Positions 36,578 to 46,289 of a stretch of 64,000 bases of DNA are shown here, piece after piece; position 1 is the stretch's first letter, and each line of letters starts with the position of its first letter. The position numbers and the translations under genes are program-made. Origin of the DNA: Caldilineaceae bacterium (GTDB taxonomy: Bacteria > Chloroflexota > Anaerolineae > Caldilineales > Caldilineaceae); the NCBI GenBank assembly GCA_026708085.1, contig JAPOVP010000153.1, positions 48,421 through 112,420 of the forward strand, given 5' to 3'. Under the pieces are notes generated by a model, which was not told where the DNA came from, searched no databases, and saw only the letters and a program-made list of their open reading frames with translations.

Positions 36578-36775
36578 TAGCCCGTCTCATGGGTGATGCC
36601 CGAGAGTTTCACTGTGCTTGCCAGTATAGGCAACTGTCCAACGTCGAATTTACTGGCTTCTGAAGTCACAAGTGATACACCAGTTGGCGAGCTCGGAGTA
36701 CAAACTCCGCCTGACTGGGTTGGAAGCGCCGCATTTCCCCAAAAGGCGCAACCAGGATGAAGAAGGAAGGTAAGT
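36578..36775 (+). promoter_or_regulatory. Structured 5' leader of fabF
   Basis: The leader has three hairpins: TTGCC/GGCAA (36618-36633), CGGAGT-ACAA-ACTCCG (36694-36709), and GGTT..GCGCC with GGCGC..AACC (36718-36753) which ends just before the GAAGGAAGG ribosome-binding site. No known riboswitch class is recognised. No ORF of note lies here. Confidence 0.45.
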
Positions 36776-38005
36776 ATGAAACGGATTGTGATCACAGGCA
36801 TGGGCGCGATCACACCCATTGGCAACGACCCGAGCACATTCTGGAAAAACCTGCTGATTGGTAAGTCCGGCGCCGGGGCATTGACACTATTTGATGCCGG
36901 GGATATGCCTTACAACATCGCCTGTGAGGTAAAGGAGTTCGACGCTCGGAAATACATGGATCGCAAGTTTATTCGGCGCACAGCCCGCGCCACACAGTTT
37001 GCCGTCGCCGCCACAAAGCAGGCATTGACCGACTCCGGTCTGGAAATCTCAGACTCGAACCGTGATGAAATTGGCGTGATGATGGCCACCGGCGGCGGCG
37101 GCATTATTGAAATCGAGTACGCCACCGAAAAGCTGGTCGAAAAGTCCTGGAAGACCGTGGGCCCATTTGTCGTTCCCAGCGCCATGGCCAATGCAGCCAG
37201 CTGTGTTGTCTCGATGGCGGTTGGAGCACGCGGTCCCGTTATGACCAGTGCCGCCGCCTGCGCCAGCGGCCACTACTCGATTCTGGAGGCGTTTCACTTT
37301 CTTCAGAGAGGCGAAGCCGATGTCATGATCGCCGGCGGCACCGAATCGGCCATCTCTATGCTGACCTTTGCCGCTTTTGGCAATATGGGGCCGCTCTCCA
37401 AAGATACCGACAGGCCGCAGCAGGCCTGCCGTCCCTTTTCGATAGATCGCAATGGATTTGTCAGCGGTGAAGGGGCGGTCTCGATGATCATGGAGACCGA
37501 GGAACATGCCCACGCACGCGGTGCCGCAATCTACGCCGAAGTCCTTGGCGGCGCGCTGACCGGAGATGCCTACCACCTCACAGCGCCCGACCCCAGCGCA
37601 GACGGCGCCAGCCGCGCCATTCAGAAAGCCCTGCGCTTTTCCAGCCTCGCCCCCGAAGACGTGGATCTGATCCTCGCCCACGGTACCGGCACCGAGCTGA
37701 ACGATGAGGTCGAAGCGCTCGCGATTCGGCAGGTCTTCGGCCAGCCGACGCCAAAGACCACAAGCATCAAGAGCATGGTCGGCCATGCCCTGGGAGCCGC
37801 CGGAGCAGAATCAGCCCTGGCCGCCGTCATGGCCATCCGCGAAAACATTATCCCACCGACGATCAACTATACCGAAGACCCGGAGCTGGGTGTCGACGTC
37901 GTCGGCAACGAACTGCTCGAATTTCCCGTCCGCCGCGCCATCGTCAACGCCTTCGGTTTCGGCGGACAGAACGTCGTAGCCGCTTTTGGAGAGTACGACG
38001 GCTGA
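36776..38005 (+). CDS. fabF: Beta-ketoacyl-ACP synthase II
   Basis: The 409-residue enzyme extends fatty acyl chains with malonyl-ACP. The thiolase-fold triad is intact: Cys162 (AAACASGH), His302 (AHGTGTELND) and His337 (SMVGHALGAAG). KRIVITGMGAITPIG is the typical start. It stands alone, without acpP or fabG nearby, behind its own promoter and leader. A FabF-like polyketide synthase is less likely given length and motifs. Confidence 0.93.
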   Translation: MKRIVITGMGAITPIGNDPSTFWKNLLIGKSGAGALTLFDAGDMPYNIACEVKEFDARKYMDRKFIRRTARATQFAVAATKQALTDSGLEISDSNRDEIGVMMATGGGGIIEIEYATEKLVEKSWKTVGPFVVPSAMANAASCVVSMAVGARGPVMTSAAACASGHYSILEAFHFLQRGEADVMIAGGTESAISMLTFAAFGNMGPLSKDTDRPQQACRPFSIDRNGFVSGEGAVSMIMETEEHAHARGAAIYAEVLGGALTGDAYHLTAPDPSADGASRAIQKALRFSSLAPEDVDLILAHGTGTELNDEVEALAIRQVFGQPTPKTTSIKSMVGHALGAAGAESALAAVMAIRENIIPPTINYTEDPELGVDVVGNELLEFPVRRAIVNAFGFGGQNVVAAFGEYDG

Positions 38006-38089
38006 ACCAGAGTAACTCTACCGCCCCGCAGTTTGAGGCCGGATGAAGCCGCCAGGGCACATGTGCCGGCTGCCTCACCCGGCGGTGCT

Positions 38090-38494
38090 CTACAGAATGC
38101 CCCAGATGCGCGTCAGGCCCCCCAGTACCAACAACCCCGCGACGACAAAGGTCAGCGCCCCATTCCGTAGACGGACCGTCTCGTCCGATCTCTTGGTCCA
38201 TACCCAACCGGCATGCAGTATGATGATGGCCAACAACATCGTGAAGGGATGTTCGATTGTGCGGGCTGCGTTTGCTCCGATTATGCCCAAGCTCGCACCT
38301 ATCCCCCACAGGATCAGCCCCAGCAGCAGCTGGATGTCCACCACGATGATAGCGTAGGTACCGATGCGCTGCTCCAGCTGACTCCACTCTTGCCCGCGCA
38401 GCCAGTTGACCAGAAATGCCGCCACCGCAACAACCATTGCCAGCGATGCCAGGTAGTGCCAGCCGTCATGGGCTTGTGTGAAAAAATTGTACAT
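38090..38494 (-). CDS. Small four-helix membrane protein
   Basis: The 134-residue product has four hydrophobic helices (near residues 15-32, 46-68, 83-99 and 113-131) with a His-rich N-terminal stretch (QAHDGWHYLAS) and ILHAGWVW in helix 3. The His positions could hold heme or quinone, but I do not recognise the family. It faces the fabF gene tail to tail; the 84-bp gap has a perfect 12-bp palindrome GGCACATGTGCC (38056-38067). Confidence 0.6.
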   Translation of the reverse strand: MYNFFTQAHDGWHYLASLAMVVAVAAFLVNWLRGQEWSQLEQRIGTYAIIVVDIQLLLGLILWGIGASLGIIGANAARTIEHPFTMLLAIIILHAGWVWTKRSDETVRLRNGALTFVVAGLLVLGGLTRIWGIL

Positions 38495-38746
38495 TGTATG
38501 GAAGTTCCCCTAAAGGTAAATGGCAATTCTCTAAACGGGGGCACAACTGCAACCCCATCTGCAATATTATGGCACACCCTGCTTTAATACCGTATGCGAT
38601 CATCCTATGAAATAGTTGTTTCGGCGCGCTTCTGGTAGACTTCACGGGAACTGGGCGCCAACCCTTGGCGCGGCGGCAAACCTGACGACTTGCGCTGCAA
38701 AGCTCGATTCCCGTATCTGTTTAAAGGCGGTAGCCTTCTAACTACA

Positions 38747-39565
38747 ATGGCGGAGCGTAAGCACTCAAAAAAACTTCAGGGGCAGGTGGCCATCATCACC
38801 GGTGGCGGACGCGGCATCGGTGCCGCTGCCGCCAGTCTGTTGGCCTCCGCTGGCGCGAATGTCGTCCTCACCGCCCGCAGCGAAGATCAGATTGAAGCAG
38901 CCGCCAGGCAAATCCGCCGCGACGGGGCCCGCGCCATCGCTGTCCCTTGCGATGTCACGAACCCCGAACAGATTGAAGAGGTTGTGGAAGCGGCCCTCAC
39001 CCAGTTCGACCGGGTCGATATTCTGGTCAACAACGCCGGCATAATCTGGCCGGTAGAGCAAGTCTATGAGGCTGACCCCGAAGAGTGGGCCTATAACATC
39101 CACTGCAATCTCGTTGGACCATTCCAACTGGCCAGAAATGTACTGCCGGTAATGATCGACCAGGGTTATGGCCGCATCCTCAATGTGACAAGCGGCGCTG
39201 CCGAAAACGTCTCGCCCGGGTGGAGCGCTTACTGTGCGGCCAAAGCAGGGCTGAACATGCTTACGCGTTGCCTGGCCGTAGAGCTGCAAGCCGACGGCGT
39301 GACAGGTGTAACCGTCAACGCCCTCGCGCCCGGCATGGTAGATACGGAGATGCAGGCCGACATTCGCAGCATCGATACCGACGACTCAAGCTTGGACTTC
39401 AGCCGATTCCATGAAGCCCACCGGCAGGGCGCACTGCTCACTCCCGAATCCGCCGCACGTTTGATCTACTGGCTTGTCGGCCCATGGAGCCGGGAACGGT
39501 CCGGGGAAATCTTCTCCCGAGCCGACACCCACTGGCTTGAAAAAGTTGAGCAAGACTTGACGTAA
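38747..39565 (+). CDS. Short-chain dehydrogenase/reductase
   Basis: The ATG at 38747 gives MAERKHSKKLQGQVAIITGGGRGIG with the TGxxxGxG cofactor motif; upstream the frame is open but unsupported. Also present are NNAG, the catalytic Ser in NVTSGAAE and YxxxK in SAYCAAKAG. The 272-residue protein resembles 3-oxoacyl-ACP reductase-type SDRs, though the substrate is open. It is 36 bp before icd and may be co-transcribed. Confidence 0.88.
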   Translation: MAERKHSKKLQGQVAIITGGGRGIGAAAASLLASAGANVVLTARSEDQIEAAARQIRRDGARAIAVPCDVTNPEQIEEVVEAALTQFDRVDILVNNAGIIWPVEQVYEADPEEWAYNIHCNLVGPFQLARNVLPVMIDQGYGRILNVTSGAAENVSPGWSAYCAAKAGLNMLTRCLAVELQADGVTGVTVNALAPGMVDTEMQADIRSIDTDDSSLDFSRFHEAHRQGALLTPESAARLIYWLVGPWSRERSGEIFSRADTHWLEKVEQDLT

Positions 39566-39601
39566 ACAACTCTCATCAACAGATTTGGAGGCTTTTCACT
39601 G

Positions 39602-40867
39602 ATGGCATATGAGCGGATCGTCGTTCCCAGCGAGGGCAAAAGGATCGACATTGATCAGGATGGAAATCTGCAGGTACCGGACAATCCCATTGTCTGTTTC
39701 ATCGAAGGCGATGGCACCGGTCCGGACATCTGGGCGGCCAGTCAGCCCGTACTGGATGAGGCCGTGGCCAAGGCCTACGGCGGACAGAAAAAGATCGTTT
39801 GGATGGAAGTCTACGCCGGCGACAAAGCCAATGACGTTTACAATGAGATCGTCTGGTTACCGCAAGAAACTCTGGATGCTATCGATGACTATATGGTCGC
39901 GCTCAAGGGCCCCCTGACGACCCCGGTAGGCGGCGGCATCCGCAGCATCAATGTCGCCCTGCGCCAGCGGCTCGACCTCTACGCCTGCGTCCGCCCCGTT
40001 CGCTACTTCAACGGCGTCCCCAGCCCGGTAAGGCACCCGGAATTGGTGGACATGGTGATCTTTCGCGAAAACACTGAAGACATTTACGCCGGCATCGAAT
40101 TCGAAGAAGGCACCGACGAAGCCGAGCGCTTCAAGCAGATCTTTAGCGAGGCATTCGGCGAAAGATACGCCAAAGTGCGCTTCCCGGATACCGCCGGCTT
40201 CGGCATAAAACCGGTAAGCCAGGAAGGTACGGACCGCCTCGTACGCGCCTCCATCCAATACGCGCTCGACAACGGACGCGAGAGCGTCACCCTCGTGCAC
40301 AAAGGCAATATCATGAAGTTTACCGAGGGCGCCTTCCGCAACTGGGGCTACCAGACCGCCGACCAAAACTTCGGCGCGCAGCTACTGGACGGCGGTCCCT
40401 GGCGTCACCTGCCGGCCGCCGACGGCGGAGACATCGTCATCAAGGACGTCATCGCCGACGCCATGCTGCAACAGATCCTGACGCGCCCGGCCGAGTACGA
40501 TGTGCTGGCAACACTGAATCTCAACGGTGACTACATCAGCGACGCCCTGGCTGCGCAAGTAGGCGGCATCGGCATCGCACCCGGCGCAAACATCAACTAC
40601 GAGACAGGGCGGGCCATATTCGAAGCCACACACGGCACCGCTCCCAAATATACAGGCCAGGATAAGGTGAACCCTTCGTCGGTGATCCTGTCCGGCGAGA
40701 TGATGCTCCGCCATCTAGGTTGGAATGAGGCCGCCGACCTGATCATCCAGGCGATGGAGGAAACCATCGGTCAGAAGAGGGTCACCTACGACTTCGAGCG
40801 ACTGATGGAGAGCGCCACCCTGCTGAAATGCAGTGAATTCGGCCAGGCTTTAATCGAAAACATGTAG
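39602..40867 (+). CDS. icd: Isocitrate dehydrogenase, NADP-dependent
   Basis: The 421-residue enzyme closely follows the E. coli Icd pattern: [12 protein letters not shown], the NADP-specificity block [20 protein letters not shown] with Lys-Tyr, and the C-terminal [20 protein letters not shown] with the Tyr that contacts the 2'-phosphate. The phosphorylatable region reads [13 protein letters not shown], with Ser at the usual site. GGAGG is upstream. It turns isocitrate into 2-oxoglutarate in the TCA cycle; sdhCDAB is 2 kb away. Confidence 0.96.
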   Translation: MAYERIVVPSEGKRIDIDQDGNLQVPDNPIVCFIEGDGTGPDIWAASQPVLDEAVAKAYGGQKKIVWMEVYAGDKANDVYNEIVWLPQETLDAIDDYMVALKGPLTTPVGGGIRSINVALRQRLDLYACVRPVRYFNGVPSPVRHPELVDMVIFRENTEDIYAGIEFEEGTDEAERFKQIFSEAFGERYAKVRFPDTAGFGIKPVSQEGTDRLVRASIQYALDNGRESVTLVHKGNIMKFTEGAFRNWGYQTADQNFGAQLLDGGPWRHLPAADGGDIVIKDVIADAMLQQILTRPAEYDVLATLNLNGDYISDALAAQVGGIGIAPGANINYETGRAIFEATHGTAPKYTGQDKVNPSSVILSGEMMLRHLGWNEAADLIIQAMEETIGQKRVTYDFERLMESATLLKCSEFGQALIENM

Positions 40868-40901
40868 CATTACTTGCACGCAGGCAGTTGCCCGGATCAC
40901 T

Positions 40902-40936
40902 GTGGCCCGCGCACTCTGCGCGGGCCACCTTGTTTG
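40902..40936 (+). terminator. Terminator after icd
   Basis: Perfect 11-bp hairpin GTGGCCCGCGC/GCGCGGGCCAC with ACTCT loop (40902-40928), followed by CTTGTTTG. Confidence 0.8.
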
Positions 40937-40992
40937 CGGCCGTGCCTCCAGCAAGCGACGGAGGAGTTCTTATATCGCTCTGAACCTTCTCA

Positions 40993-42582
40993 ATGGCAGA
41001 AACACTCTATAGGCGCTGCCCCGGCTGCGACCAATTTATCCCCGAATCAGAAGCTCTCTGCAGTCACTGCGGACATTCCTTCGAAACTCCGCCTTCCCAA
41101 AGCACTGCGCGGCGTTGGGGGATCCAGACAGTGATCGTCGCTTTCCTTCTCCTTCTGCTGGTGCTTTCTCTTGTATTTGAAAGCCGTCCCCGGTTCATCG
41201 GTTCCTTCACGACGGCAGTAGCGGACCCTCCCTGGACGGCAACACCATCCAGCGAGTCCGCCGTTCGAGAAGTTCTTCCCGACGTAGCCTCAAAGCCCAC
41301 CCAGACGCCTTTCCCCGAACCAATTGTTCTAGTCGAGCGGAACATGAATGTCCGCGGAGGACCTGGCACCTACTATCCTATTGTCGGCGCGGCCAAACCT
41401 GGAGATCAGTTTCCCATCATTGGCCGTAATGAGACCAGCGACTGGTGGCGAATCTGGTATTACGGGACGCTGGCATGGATCTATGCTCCCTTGGTGACGA
41501 CGGCAAATACCCAAGACACCACAATCGCAGTTTTCATCCCTCCCAAGCTCACCTCCGCTCAGATTTTTCAGAAGGTTTCGCCTGCTATCGCTTACGTTCA
41601 AACCGAAGAAGCAAACGGCAGTGGCGTCCTGTTCGAGGGGCGTTACGTTGTGACCAATCGCCACCTGGTCTATCCCTTCGATTCCGCGCGCGTCGTCTTT
41701 CCTAACGGAGCTGAGTTCGATGAGGTAACTGTTATGGGCTGGGACTTGGAGGCCGACCTGGCCGTACTCGGCCCGATCGAAATCGCCACCGAGCCACTGC
41801 CCCTGATCGACGGGGAGTCTACGCCCATAGGCGCCGACATGTACCTGATCGGCTACCCGGCCGAGTTCGAATCATTCCCGCAGCCGACGATCGTAAAGGG
41901 AATCCTGTCCCGTCTGCGTCAGAGTGAATCGGGTCGGATCACCTACTTTCAGACAGACGCTTCCATCGCCGGAGGGCAAAGCGGCGGCGCGCTGGTGTCG
42001 GACACGGGAGCCGTAATTGGAATCGGCGGCTCCAGTATTGCCGACGGAAATTTCGCGCTTGTGGCTTCATCCGCCGACCTACTGCCCCGCATCAGGCAAA
42101 TCATTGCCGGCGGCGGCGACCCCGTCGAGGAAGATCGTCGGCGGAGGGCAGCCGTCAACTACGATGGCGGCATCGATCTGCTCGGGTTTGCCCTGGAACA
42201 AGGGGAGGATCGCCTTCCCACGCAAGAGACAGTAAATTTAAGGAGAGATCAGCCGCTCTGGGTGGGCATGCGATGGAGGACAGGCTCTGATCAGCATGTC
42301 GATTTCGCAATTTCCCTTCGCATCCATGATGAGTCCGGAAACAGAGTCTTCCAACAGGATGAAGTCCTGACTGATCCGGAGTCCAGAGCCACGAGCCAGT
42401 GGCGGGAACTGGAGCCAGTAGACACCTGGTTTGAACTGGAGATTCCGGCCGGCCTATCAACGGGAGTGTATGAGCTGCGTTTAATCGTGTACAACATTGA
42501 GACTCTTACACCGACCGTAGAGATCGACGTCTGGGAGCCGGAAGTTCTCCTGGCGCGAATGAGCTGGCGTGAAGGCCAGTAG
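40993..42582 (+). CDS. Membrane-anchored zinc-ribbon, SH3 and trypsin-like serine protease
   Basis: The 529-residue protein has four parts. Residues 9-26 are a zinc ribbon (CPGC...CSHC). Residues 43-62 form one membrane helix. Residues 112-168 are a bacterial SH3 domain (NVRGGPGTYYPIVG, WWRIWYYGTLAWIYA). Residues 190-370 are a trypsin/HtrA-like domain with triad His224 (TNRHLV), Asp255 (EADLAVLG) and Ser330 (GGQSGGALV). A beta-rich C-terminal part follows, with no PDZ signature. The zinc ribbon would face the cytoplasm and the protease the outside. It may be a quality-control or signalling protease. Confidence 0.85.
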   Translation: MAETLYRRCPGCDQFIPESEALCSHCGHSFETPPSQSTARRWGIQTVIVAFLLLLLVLSLVFESRPRFIGSFTTAVADPPWTATPSSESAVREVLPDVASKPTQTPFPEPIVLVERNMNVRGGPGTYYPIVGAAKPGDQFPIIGRNETSDWWRIWYYGTLAWIYAPLVTTANTQDTTIAVFIPPKLTSAQIFQKVSPAIAYVQTEEANGSGVLFEGRYVVTNRHLVYPFDSARVVFPNGAEFDEVTVMGWDLEADLAVLGPIEIATEPLPLIDGESTPIGADMYLIGYPAEFESFPQPTIVKGILSRLRQSESGRITYFQTDASIAGGQSGGALVSDTGAVIGIGGSSIADGNFALVASSADLLPRIRQIIAGGGDPVEEDRRRRAAVNYDGGIDLLGFALEQGEDRLPTQETVNLRRDQPLWVGMRWRTGSDQHVDFAISLRIHDESGNRVFQQDEVLTDPESRATSQWRELEPVDTWFELEIPAGLSTGVYELRLIVYNIETLTPTVEIDVWEPEVLLARMSWREGQ

Positions 42583-42816
42583 AAAAACGGACATGGCCCT
42601 GGCAGACCCTATGTGGAAACCTTCATCGCAAGTTTCTTCGGCGACCAGGGCCAGCCCAAGTCAGCAACATTGAACAAGAGTCTCAGGACTGCGTTATCAG
42701 ACTCTTTTTGCGCCTTCTCCTCTTACTGCCCCGCCCTACACTGTAAATCTCAGATTCTCCAACCTGTCTATTGACGGGGCCATGGTTGCCCGAAATCCAT
42801 CTTTCTCCGGCCTGAA

Positions 42817-42845
42817 TTGACAGGATCACCGGTGATGATTATGAT
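42817..42845 (+). promoter_or_regulatory. Promoter of sdhCDAB
   Basis: Perfect TTGACA (42817-42822), 17-base spacer, TATGAT (42840-42845). Expected start about 42852, leaving a leader of about 85 nt to sdhC. The rest of the 355-bp gap before it holds no gene. Confidence 0.8.
42825..42836 (+). promoter_or_regulatory. Perfect palindrome in the sdh promoter spacer, candidate operator
   Basis: ATCACCGGTGAT is a 12-bp perfect palindrome lying between the -35 and -10 boxes, where a bound protein would block RNA polymerase. It shares ATCACCGGT with the sites near the cox promoter. Confidence 0.45.
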
Positions 42846-42937
42846 TTGTCTATCAGTTCGTTCCTTTTGGAACAAGGCGCCCTGAATCAACCACCCATCC
42901 CGAACAAGCACGCCGCAAAAAAAGGAGTTCCCAGCAA

Positions 42938-43324
42938 ATGGCCGCCCTCGTAGCATCGATCTACAGAGGCATATCCTACAGAGGAGCGGAGGGCCAGTGG
43001 GCCTGGATATTGCACAGGGCCAGCGGGCTCGGCATCGTGCTCTTTCTGTACATGCACATTGTCAGTATCTTCATTGCTGCTATCGGGCCGGAACCGTATG
43101 AATGGGTCCACGCGACCTTGTACACGTCGCCGCCGGCCAAAGTTCTGGAAGTCTTCCTCCTTTTCGGAGTGCTCTATCACGCTTTCAACGGCATGAGAAT
43201 CATCATCATCGACTTCTTCCCGGCATTAGGAAAATACCAGCGGACAATCGTGCGCATCGAATTGGTGCTCGTGGTGGTTGTGCTTGTGCCCGCTGCCATA
43301 ATCACCCTGCGGGGCATCTTCTGA
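42938..43324 (+). CDS. sdhC: Succinate dehydrogenase cytochrome b subunit SdhC
   Basis: The 128-residue protein has WAWILHRASGLGIVLFLYMHI (the H-R-x-S-G quinone-site motif and first helix) and VLYHAFNGMRIIIID with the probable heme-binding His. Three helices are visible. It anchors SdhAB to the membrane. AAGGAG lies ahead of the ATG. Confidence 0.9.
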   Translation: MAALVASIYRGISYRGAEGQWAWILHRASGLGIVLFLYMHIVSIFIAAIGPEPYEWVHATLYTSPPAKVLEVFLLFGVLYHAFNGMRIIIIDFFPALGKYQRTIVRIELVLVVVVLVPAAIITLRGIF

Positions 43325-43334
43325 GGAGTGAACA

Positions 43335-43766
43335 ATGGCGACATCTTCGAGCCGGCCAGTCCAAGGGAAAATCCAATACGGCGCCCCCAATCACGAACGC
43401 AGAATCTGGCTGTTCATGCGTCTTACCGGGCTGGTGATGTTTATCACCGTTGTCTTTCATCTTCTTTATATGCACATGGTCGTGGGCGTGGAGAACATTA
43501 CCTTTGAGAATATTGACTCGCGCTGGTCAGGTCCGGCCGGCGTCTTCTGGCGCCTCTTCGACGCCTCCCTTCTGTTCATCGGCATGGCGCACGGTATGAA
43601 CGGGGTCCGCTTCTCCATCAACGACTACGTTCACAACAAGATTCTTAATTTCCTGCTCACGGCTGCTGTCTACGGCCTTGGCCTGTTCTTGATTTTGCTC
43701 GGTACGATAGCGATCGTTCTGGGCGTTGGCGGCTTGGGCAATCTGTTCCAGCGCCTGATGGGCTGA
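43335..43766 (+). CDS. sdhD: Succinate dehydrogenase membrane subunit SdhD
   Basis: The 143-residue protein has three helices: LVMFITVVFHLLYMHMVV, LFDASLLFIGMAHGMNGVRF with the heme-ligand His, and LTAAVYGLGLFLILLGTIAI. It starts 10 bp after sdhC with GAGGAG. Sequence is variable in this family, but position between sdhC and sdhA is decisive. Confidence 0.88.
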   Translation: MATSSSRPVQGKIQYGAPNHERRIWLFMRLTGLVMFITVVFHLLYMHMVVGVENITFENIDSRWSGPAGVFWRLFDASLLFIGMAHGMNGVRFSINDYVHNKILNFLLTAAVYGLGLFLILLGTIAIVLGVGGLGNLFQRLMG

Positions 43767-43841
43767 TGGCAAACGCCCCGCGCATCGTAACAATGTGCAG
43801 TAAGCGCCAAATGTTTCGCCCCTTCGCAACATGAGGACAAG

Positions 43842-45575
43842 ATGATCCATACGCACAAATTCGAAACGATCGTTGTCGGCGCTGGCGGCGCCGGGCTGAT
43901 GGCAGCCCTCTATGCCAGCCAGGGCAGCGACACAGCCGTCCTGACCAAACTCTATCCCACCCGCAGCCATACCGGCACCGCGCAAGGTGGTATCGGCGCC
44001 GCCCTCGGCAATCTCGAAGAAGACCGCGCAGAGTGGCACACTTTCGACACAATCAAGGGCAGCGACTATCTCGCCGATCAGGACGCCGTCGATCTCATGT
44101 GCCAAGAGGCGGTGGACGTAATCTACGAACTGGAACACATGGGTCTGCCCTTCGATCGCACGCCGGAGGGCAAGATTGCCCAGCGGCCATTTGGCGGCCA
44201 TACCAGCAACTTCGGCGAAAAACCCGTGCGCCGCGCCTGTCACGCCGCCGATCGCACCGGCCACATGATTCTGCAGACGCTCTATCAGCAGTGCATCGCC
44301 CGTAACGTGCGCTTCTTTGATGAGTTCCACGTCCTCGACCTGCTGCTCTCCGACGAAGGCCAGGCGACCGGAGTCGTCGCCTACGAAATCGACAGCGGCG
44401 ACCTGCATGTCTTCCACGGTAAGACGACCATTTTTGCCACCGGCGGTTTCGGCCGCATGTGGGAGATCACCAGCAATGCACATAGTCTCACCGGCGACGG
44501 CCCCGCCATCGCCCTGCACAAGGGCATCCCATTGGAGGATATGGAGTTCTTCCAGTTTCATCCGACCGGCATCTACAAGATGGGCATTCTCATCACCGAA
44601 GGCGTGCGCGGCGAGGGCGGCATCCTGCGAAACCGGGACGGCGAGCGATTCATGGAGCGCTACGCGCCTAACCTAAAAGACCTGGCCAGCCGCGACGTCG
44701 TCAGCCGCGCTATCTACCTCGAAGTCCGCGACAATAAGGGAATCGAAGGCGGGCGCTATGTCCATCTCGACGCCACCCACCTCGGCCGCCAAGTGGTGGA
44801 GACGAAGCTGGCGGACAGCGCTGAGTTTTGCAAGACCTATCTTGGCATCGACCCTGCGGTGGACCCGATGCCTGTGCAGCCTACCGCCCACTACGCCATG
44901 GGCGGCATTCCCACCAATGTCGACGGCGAGGTTCAACTAAATGCCCAGGGCGATGTGGTGCCCGGATTCTACGCCGCTGGCGAGGTCGCCTGCGTCAGTG
45001 TTCACGGTGCCAACCGTCTCGGCACCAACAGCCTCGTCGATCTCGTCGTTTTCGGCAAGCGGGCCGGCAAAGCCGCCGCTGACTACAGTCAGCAGAACGA
45101 CTGGGCTGATTTGCCGGCTGAAACCTGGGAGCCGACCCAAGGCATGCTTCAGAACATGCTGGGCAACGAAGGCCAGAACAACGTTGCAGATCTGCGCACC
45201 GAGATGCAGGCGCTCATGATGGACGATGTAGGGGTCTTCCGCACCGAAGAGGGTATTCAATCGGCCCTGAATCGCATCCGCGAGCTGCAGGAATCTGCCC
45301 AGGACATCACCGTCATGGACAAAGGCAAGCGCTTCAACACCGACATCCTCGAGGCCATCGAACTGCAAAATCTGCTTGACCTTGCCGAAGTGACCGCGGC
45401 CAGCGCCCTTGCACGTACGGAGAGCCGCGGGGCCCACAGCCGCGAGGATCACAAGGCCCGCGACGATGAGAACTGGCTTACCCACACCTACGCTTCAAAA
45501 GTCGATGGGAAGGTGAGCTTGGACTACGCGCCGGTAAATATCACTATCCACCATCCCGAGGAGCGAACCTACTAA
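43842..45575 (+). CDS. sdhA: Succinate dehydrogenase flavoprotein subunit
   Basis: The 577-residue subunit has the FAD motif VVGAGGAGLMAALYAS, the covalent-FAD His43 (TRSHTGTAQGGI), FHPTGIYKMGILITEGVRGEGG at the active site with the catalytic Arg region, and HYAMGGIPTNVDGE. It oxidises succinate to fumarate in the TCA cycle. The sdhC-D-A-B order and presence of two membrane subunits fit a respiratory SQR rather than a soluble fumarate reductase. Confidence 0.96.
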   Translation: MIHTHKFETIVVGAGGAGLMAALYASQGSDTAVLTKLYPTRSHTGTAQGGIGAALGNLEEDRAEWHTFDTIKGSDYLADQDAVDLMCQEAVDVIYELEHMGLPFDRTPEGKIAQRPFGGHTSNFGEKPVRRACHAADRTGHMILQTLYQQCIARNVRFFDEFHVLDLLLSDEGQATGVVAYEIDSGDLHVFHGKTTIFATGGFGRMWEITSNAHSLTGDGPAIALHKGIPLEDMEFFQFHPTGIYKMGILITEGVRGEGGILRNRDGERFMERYAPNLKDLASRDVVSRAIYLEVRDNKGIEGGRYVHLDATHLGRQVVETKLADSAEFCKTYLGIDPAVDPMPVQPTAHYAMGGIPTNVDGEVQLNAQGDVVPGFYAAGEVACVSVHGANRLGTNSLVDLVVFGKRAGKAAADYSQQNDWADLPAETWEPTQGMLQNMLGNEGQNNVADLRTEMQALMMDDVGVFRTEEGIQSALNRIRELQESAQDITVMDKGKRFNTDILEAIELQNLLDLAEVTAASALARTESRGAHSREDHKARDDENWLTHTYASKVDGKVSLDYAPVNITIHHPEERTY

Positions 45576-45576
45576 C

Positions 45577-46278
45577 ATGCGCATCAAAATGCGAATTCGC
45601 AGATTCAATCCTGAGGCAGATTCCAAGCCCTGGTGGGGAGAGTATTGGGTGGATGTGGAAGAGAGCGACCGCGTGCTGGACGCACTGCATCAGGTGAAGT
45701 GGTACCAGGACGGCACCCTCACTCTGCGCCGCTCCTGCGCGCATGGCATCTGTGGCAGCGACGCCATGGTGATCAACGGGCGTAACGCACTGGCCTGTAA
45801 AGTGCTGATGCAGGACGTCGGCGATGAGTGCCAGGTCGAACCGCTGCGCTCGATGCCCCTGATCAAGGACTTGGTTGTGGACATGGAGCCCTTTTTCGCC
45901 AAGTACCGGGCCGTTCTGCCCTACCTGATCAACGACAACCTTCCCGCAGAAGGTGAACGCTACCAGAGCCAGGAAGCCCGCGCACGCTACGACGATACCA
46001 CCAAGTGCATCCTGTGTGCAGCCTGCACTACCTCCTGCCCCAGTTTCTGGGCCAACGAGGACTATATCGGCCCCGCCGCCATCGTTCAGGCCCACCGCTT
46101 TATCTTCGACGACCGCGACGCCGCCGCCGACCTGCGCCTACGCGTGCTCAACGACGTTGACGGCGTCTGGCGCTGCCGTACAGTGTTTAACTGTGTCCAG
46201 GCCTGCCCCCGCGAAATCGATGTGACGCGGGCCATCGGTGAAGTAAAGCTGGCTCTGATGAACGGCCTCGAAGACTGA
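45577..46278 (+). CDS. sdhB: Succinate dehydrogenase iron-sulfur subunit
   Basis: The 233-residue protein has the three clusters: [2Fe-2S] in CAHGICGSDAMVINGRNALAC, [4Fe-4S] in CILCAACTTSCP and [3Fe-4S] in CRTVFNCVQACPREID. It starts one base after the sdhA stop. Either Met1 or Met5 may serve as the start. Confidence 0.96.
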   Translation: MRIKMRIRRFNPEADSKPWWGEYWVDVEESDRVLDALHQVKWYQDGTLTLRRSCAHGICGSDAMVINGRNALACKVLMQDVGDECQVEPLRSMPLIKDLVVDMEPFFAKYRAVLPYLINDNLPAEGERYQSQEARARYDDTTKCILCAACTTSCPSFWANEDYIGPAAIVQAHRFIFDDRDAAADLRLRVLNDVDGVWRCRTVFNCVQACPREIDVTRAIGEVKLALMNGLED

Positions 46279-46289
46279 AAAAAGCCTTC

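Noticed and set aside
43527..44561. 344-codon open frame antisense to sdhD and sdhA
   Set aside because: Both opposite genes are unmistakable; no family features in the antisense product.
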